Assembly (NCBI RefSeq): GCF_000005505.3
Contig: NC_016133.3
Span: 51,611,237 to 51,675,236 of the forward strand
Source of the DNA: Brachypodium distachyon
Taxonomy: Eukaryota > Streptophyta > Magnoliopsida > Poales > Poaceae
Direction: 5' to 3'
DNA: 64,000 nucleotides
Shown: piece after piece, positions 58,797 through 64,000 of the stretch
Layout of the letters: every line of letters starts with the position of its first letter
Numbering within the stretch: position 1 is the stretch's first letter
Notes under the pieces: model-generated
Told to the model about the DNA's origin: nothing
Seen by the model: the letters and a program-made list of their open reading frames with translations, nothing else
Database searches by the model: none
Position numbers and translations under genes: made by a program

Positions 58797-60696
58797 TCAG
58801 ACCGAGTGCTTCTTCCATCTCACCAATGAATTCAGGAACTCCGTCACCTGCACAGGAAGCAAAGGATTAGGAATCCATTTCTTGAAAGGGAATAACGGGG
58901 AAGAACGGACTATACAATACGAGCGTGCTTTACTTCAGATGGGTCTCTGAGCGAGTAGAAGGCTTGGGTTTCCTTGGGCACCTGCGAGACCAGTATCCCG
59001 TATCCGCAGTTCCTCTCCCGAAGCACCTTGAAGGCATCCTCGTCAGTTCGATCGTCTCCGATGTAGATAGGGATCACGTTCTCGGAGTCGCTTAGCCCGA
59101 GCGACTGAAGCAGAAACTCCACGGCCTTCCCCTTGTCCCAGTCGATCACCGGACGAACCTCTAAAACCTGCAGAAACGACGCGACATCTTCTCATGAGAA
59201 ATCCATCTCATGAGTGGCCGGCTAATTAATTAACGGAGCTGTCATGGCGTCCTAATTACCATTCGCCCGTTGGTGACTTTGAGACCGGGGAACGCCTCCA
59301 GCACTTCGTTTACGAGCCTCGCGACCAGCTCCCAGTCCTGCGAGGAAGATGTCAGGTGATCCATGGAACTGGAACAAGAGAAGGGGCGAGAATCGAGAGC
59401 ATCGGGTGCTCGAACAGTCGAACTGTTATTACCTTCTCGTCTACGTTGCGGTAATGAACTGACACGCAGAACTTGTTGTTTTCGATGCTTGCGCCTTCGA
59501 TTCCGCTTGTGACTTCCAATAGGGACTTGGAGACCTGTCGGAAACGCGGGTGTTATGAAGACAGAAGAGGATGTGATCATTCTCAGTGTCCAACTGAATA
59601 AGAAGCGCACCTCATCGATCATAGGCAGAAACTCACGTGCGGGTTGGAAGAGATTGGCTTCTTTGGCCTGTAAATAGAGTTTCAGGAACGTGAGTATTCT
59701 GCATATCAACACACTCTATGAATGCAGAAAGACAGGGAAAAGGAACTACAGTACAATCTATCATTTCTGAAACAGTAAAACGATGGCCAATAAATGCTCA
59801 CCTTTTCAGTATTATGTTCATAATTAGCTGAAGACGTCATTATGTCCATCCCATGACTTCCAGCATAGCAGAGTTCCTTCAGTTTTACAAATTCAAGCAC
59901 CTGCATGAACGGGAAATATATGACTCAAGTCAAATTAATCACACATATACTTGCATATCACCAGGATGCTGATACTAGTGCAGTTATACATGCAAAGAGA
60001 TAGTAGTAATCAGTACCTTCTTCCGGGACCTTCCACTGACAATTGCGGCGGGGAAGTGCTTGGCAACGTTTCTCACGGCAGCTCTCATCTGAGGAAAAAT
60101 GTTTTTCGGACCAATCATAAGCAAGTTGTTCACAGGCATAGCCAGGCAATGGCCGGTTCTTATCTAGCAGGTTACTTCTTAGTATTTACCACAGGGGACA
60201 TGACTGCCTTGTCGGGGTCATCCACGATGGGCGACAGCGTGCCGTCGTAGTCCAAAAACACAGCAATCTTCTTGCCTTGCGCACCAGCTACGATCTGCTT
60301 GAAGGAAGCCAGAGCAGAAGGGCATGTCGTTGCCTACAGAAATAAGAAGCGTATTTTTTGTAAGTCTTGTTCAGAAGAGGCTTAGAACTAGTTAGGAGAT
60401 CACGAAAATCTTACCGTCCAAGCAGTGTAGGCAGGATCTTCCTCGGGCAAATTCTCCTGGCCAAAGACTAAGTTGTGCTTCTTACGTGGCGACGAGGATT
60501 TCATCGCTTCCAGTAGCCCGTTGACGAGGACTTCCTCGATCTTGCGCCTGCTGACGTTTAAGCCGGCGCCGGCGGGGCTGGAGTAACTTCCGGGCATGAC
60601 CGAAAACGGCATCATGTTCGAAGGCAGGACCCCCATCAACGGCTGGCCCATTGCCATCGGATCGGTGATGACCGGTGAGCCGTTGCTCAAATCCAT
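58797..60696 (-). CDS. TPP: trehalose-6-phosphate phosphatase (9 coding exons, 372 aa)
   Basis: HAD-family phosphatase converting trehalose-6-phosphate to trehalose, so controlling the T6P sugar signal; cytosolic or nuclear/plastidial depending on the isoform. Exons on the minus strand: 60696-60415, 60333-60190, 60088-60017, 59900-59802, 59667-59611, 59534-59433, 59337-59260, 59167-58934 and 58847-58797, all GT/AG and phase 0, totalling 1119 nt. Catalytic motif I is [11 protein letters not shown] (nucleophile Asp122, Asp124), motif II SGRSRKK (Ser160), and motif III with Lys290 in DWDKGKA and [10 protein letters not shown] (315-323). The variable N-terminus (1-94) is typical of plant TPPs. 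It has no synthase domain, so it is a class III TPP, not TPS. The protein ends [11 protein letters not shown] leader region upstream reaches about 62.2 kb. Confidence 0.96.
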
Positions 60697-62222
60697 TGGG
60701 TCGAATCGAACAAAAGGAGAAGAACTGTGGTCGAGTAGCGAGTGAGGTGAGCGATCTCTCCTTTCAGCTGGAATTGTTTAGCCTACTGTCTTGTCGATGA
60801 AGAACCACTTCTTTAGTGTTTTCTTGTCACCGCAGGTGTGGAGGAAGTTCATCAACAGCGAAATACCTGAGAACTGAGCAGAGAAGGTAGAATACTGTTA
60901 TAGGAAGGGGCTTTTGTCCCATGGGAAAAGACAAGGTGACTTAGGATGCTTTGTACCTTGTCATGTTGAGAGAGAGGACACATCTATCAGAAGATGAGCC
61001 ATGCAAAGGCAGTTCCGTTGCGCTCCGGTATTCAGGAAATTTCACTGCACAAATCGTGAATAGGGTCTTTTCAGTTACCCGGAAAGCTCAAACAGTGGAA
61101 TAGTTACTTCGATGACATGGACAACTACAGATGGGTCAAGTGTCAAACCATGTTAAATACGTGTCCTTATCAATCAGGAGTAAAGGAGGAAAACAACATC
61201 CAGAAAGCAGAAGGAAAAAGGATGCAAGTAAACTCTGCACGTAGCTGGGTTTTCGACGTTTAACTGTGGTTAGCAGTAAAATATCAGTCGTAAAATATCT
61301 GCCAAAATAAAATCAGTATATTTAACAGTTAGGCGAAATGTATTGGCATTTGAGTAAAAAATTATTTTAGCGTCTGCAATGATACGCCGGACTAATCACG
61401 GAGGCCATGTGTGCTCGGGGACCCAGGTGTTAATGTCTTGGTGAGTGTTTCTGCTGTTTCTTCTTCTTCTTCCTCTTTCCTTCTTTTTTCCCTTTCTTTT
61501 CGAGGACTTCTGAACTTAAGAAACGGCAGGTAAACCTAACGCAATTAACTCGTCACGGTACGAACTGAAAAAATAGCAATTACAAAGCTACAAGCCATGA
61601 CGGAAGCACAAGAACGTCAGCTTTGATGTTCTAGTAGTAAGCTTGATGGAAGCATGAAAACGTCAAGTTTGTAGGTTCTTGTGCAAGGGTCAACAAGTTC
61701 TGTATGGACATTTGACCAGAATAGTAGTTATTTTGGTAGGACCTTGCTTCATTGCTTGCACGTACACGCTGATTAGCAAGTCAACAAATATGCAGGACAA
61801 CATCAAAATTTGACTATGGGAAAATTAAAGGGATTAAGAAAAGTCATGAAACATATGGCAAGAGAAGTGGATCCAATAATAGTTCCAGTCCTCTATGAAA
61901 TTGCAAGTGTATGGCCATAAGAAAGTTTGAGGTGAAGTTAGTTCTGGCACTTCATGTGCCTTGCAGCTGCATAAACATGAAATAGCTTCGAAAATGCCTT
62001 CAAAAAAGAGCTCCAAGAACAAATACTGGGCCAACTGAACACTGCATGCATGCAAGCAAGTAAAACTTAGAGGACCGGGCTAGGAGAAGAAGAATATGCA
62101 CACCTTAATGAAAGAGACTTGGATTGAACGAGAGGTGAGAGTCGAACAATACACGCTGGGCTGTGGAGGAAGAGGAGAAATAGAGGAGGAGAATGCCATC
62201 GACTGCCGAGAGTATTTATATA
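60697..62222 (-). promoter_or_regulatory. TPP leader region and TATA box
   Basis: A TATA box (TATATAAATA on the minus strand, 62222-62213) suggests a start near 62188. A possible leader exon ends at 62104 (TTAAG/GTGTGC). The intervening 1.4 kb is AT-rich and non-coding and may be a leader intron, with an acceptor close to the ATG not resolved. This is inference from sequence words. Confidence 0.45.
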
Positions 62223-63499
62223 GACGGGAAGGGAACTGGAAGAAGAAAGAAAGAGGTCGCTGGCTTAGCAACCGCGCGCACACCATACCAGCGCGCACCT
62301 CCACCCACCGGGCCGACGCGTAGCCCACCCCACATAGAGGGCCCCATCGCAGGGTTCCACTGACAGGCGGTCCACGTCAGTCAGTCTGGCCCGCGGCCGC
62401 GTCCTTGTCAGCGCGGAGCTGGAGTCGCATCAGCGTCGACGCGTCGGGCCCCCACACACAACCAAACCCGGCCGCCTCGTGGTCCAGTCCAACCCGGCCG
62501 CCGCCGCAAGGAAACAACCTTTACAGCCTACTCCTCGCCGCCGACCGCGTTCCCCCGTCGCGGTCGCCGTCGTGATTGCCGCGAAAAGCGCGCTCGCCGT
62601 CCGCTCCGCTGCACGTTCTCGGCTCGACCAGGCCTGCAGCAGCAACATGTAGCAATACTCTTTTTTTAATTTTCTACAACTTGTGTTCGCAAACGCCGAC
62701 CATGTTACCGTCGAACAACCGGGCGAAAATCTTGCTCGAAAGGGAACGACGACGACGACCTGTCTCGCTCCTTGCCTCTGCAGCACAGTTACTAAAGCTG
62801 TCGCCGCAAAAGCTAGCGATCTCGTGTGTGTGCTCGTGCGTGCGTCGCGTTGCCGGTTTGGTTTGCTGCCGTGCGCCAGCTTTTGGCTCTTCGGCGACGA
62901 GAAGAGCCGCTGCGCGCGGGCAACCGTTCCTTTTTCTTGTTTGGGGGTAACCGTCAAACAACGATAAGACAGGCATGAGACTGACTGACTACGGTGAGAG
63001 GTTCGACGTTGTTCACGGACAAAATTCAGCGGTTTGGTTTGGTTTGCCATTGTTTGGTGGCTGGAACAGGGCCAAGAAGATGTGAGATAAACAAATGACG
63101 GAGGCCAGTCCTGTGCAAATAAACTAGGCACTGAATTCAACAGCATGACCGCTGGGAATGATCAATGGGGACATAATGGTGCATCCCCCAGAAAAAGCTC
63201 ACAACTAACAAAAGATACTCCTCAATACGGCGCCGTTCTCCGTACTACCTCCAAGGTAGTAAACCGAAACCCAAATTAAGAAATGCCCCAAGGGCCAACC
63301 AGAACGCGCATTATTTCTCAATTCTCAAATGTGCCATGCAATTGCAAGCAAAAGATTTGGCACCACTCTGACTGAAACGTTTCTTTGCCGAGAAACTTCT
63401 GCTCCACAATTGCATGTAGACAAGTGCTATATACTCAGAATACAACGACACGGCATGGTCGGTCCCTAGCCTACTTCATGCCGATGTTAACACCAGTCC
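62223..63499. other. GC-rich upstream region; no gene recognised
   Basis: 62300-62970 is GC-rich with overlapping frames on both strands, none with a recognisable motif. It probably includes TPP upstream sequence. 63000-63499 shows nothing. Confidence 0.45.
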
Positions 63500-63920
63500 T
63501 TATAAACAAACGTGCAACAAAAACGGTATTGGTATTACGTCAATTTGAACAGGTGTTAACACTGAAACGTCAGTGCTGGCGACCTGATCGATGATGCCTT
63601 GGGAGATTGGAGTCACCGATCGAGTCGTATCCACTAGGATCCATGCGTTTACCCCCTGCCTGCTGGATGTTGCTAACGTTTTCGAGTCGCTGTACCACCA
63701 CCTCAATACGCCGCTAGCCCACTGCCAAAAGGCAAGTGAAGTGTAAGAGCACGAGCAATTCAGAAATGTGCATGTGCAAACATGAGCGCCCGATGTAGCA
63801 AAATGTAGACGTACCTGACTATACCCAATCAGGAAAAAAGATCTTTCTTCTCGGTTTGGTCTCCTCCTCGCTGCCGCCGCCTCGGCAGTTGCTACCCAAT
63901 CTCGTGTTTCCCAAAGATGC
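63500..63920 (-). CDS. possible last two exons of an unrecognised gene
   Basis: On the minus strand an acceptor (TTGCAG) precedes 63920, a donor (AGTCAG/GTACGT) follows 63815, and a second acceptor (TTTGGCAG) precedes 63721. Joined, one frame stays open (HLWETRDWVATAEAAAARRR, then GYSQWASGVLRWW) to TAA at 63500. Other frames in the second exon also give a plausible end, so the frame is uncertain. I do not recognise the protein. The 5' part lies beyond the window. Confidence 0.25.
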
Positions 63921-64000
63921 CTGCAACGTTAATACACGTATGTGGTCAGTAAATGGTCAATACTACTCAGTAGTAGGATCCTGTGATGCCTGAATTCAGA

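Noticed and set aside
62080..62328. Small minus-strand frame with ATG at 62199 as a TPP upstream ORF
   Set aside because: The ATG is only about 14 nt from the TATA box and so probably upstream of the transcription start.
2000..63000. CRISPR arrays, bacterial operons or phage genes
   Set aside because: Introns, a nuclear-type tRNA and plant transposons show eukaryotic nuclear DNA; no regularly spaced repeats of the CRISPR kind are present.

Overview
This is nuclear DNA from a grass (Poaceae), probably a pooid. The evidence is the grass-type group-B expansins with GC-rich exons, TA-flanked Stowaway-like MITEs, short introns in compact genes, and a plant-type SEC20/PEX19/TPP gene set. I cannot name the species. 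All gene models come from reading splice sites and protein motifs by eye; no search was run.

Layout. 0-25.7 kb: three beta-expansin genes. One lies at the left edge (126-1480, +). The other two, at 5771-7000 (-) and 21124-22326 (+), sit head to head inside a degenerate inverted duplication running from about 3.0 to 25.65 kb, with its axis near 14 kb. The arms share blocks downstream of, within and about 3.3-4.3 kb upstream of the two genes. Later insertions separate the shared blocks: two unrelated solo LTRs with perfect 5-bp target duplications, a 5'-truncated LINE, a long-TIR element, hAT-like and Stowaway MITEs. 26.9-27.9 kb: an intronless cytosolic sulfotransferase (-). 30.0-32.5 kb: a possible Helitron holding broken PP2C exons, part of them in a 309-bp tandem duplication. 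35.0-37.3 kb (leader exon near 40.3 kb): SEC20 (-), with an in-frame TAA and a triplicated exon/donor junction. 41.9 and 48.9 kb: two ZAT-type C2H2 zinc-finger repressor genes (+), separated by tRNA-Glu(CTC). 55.6-58.0 kb: PEX19 (-). 58.8-60.7 kb: trehalose-6-phosphate phosphatase (-). 63.5-63.9 kb: possible last exons of an unrecognised gene (-).

The genes do not form one pathway. The expansins form a local family acting on the cell wall. The two zinc-finger genes look like a dispersed tandem pair. SEC20, PEX19 and TPP are ordinary single housekeeping or metabolic genes. The most unusual structural signals are the inverted expansin duplication and a recurring class of tiny insertions of 14-27 bp, usually reading TTCTC or similar followed by A-rich DNA, flanked by 9-16 bp perfect target duplications. 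The latter look like extreme 5' truncations of a LINE family.
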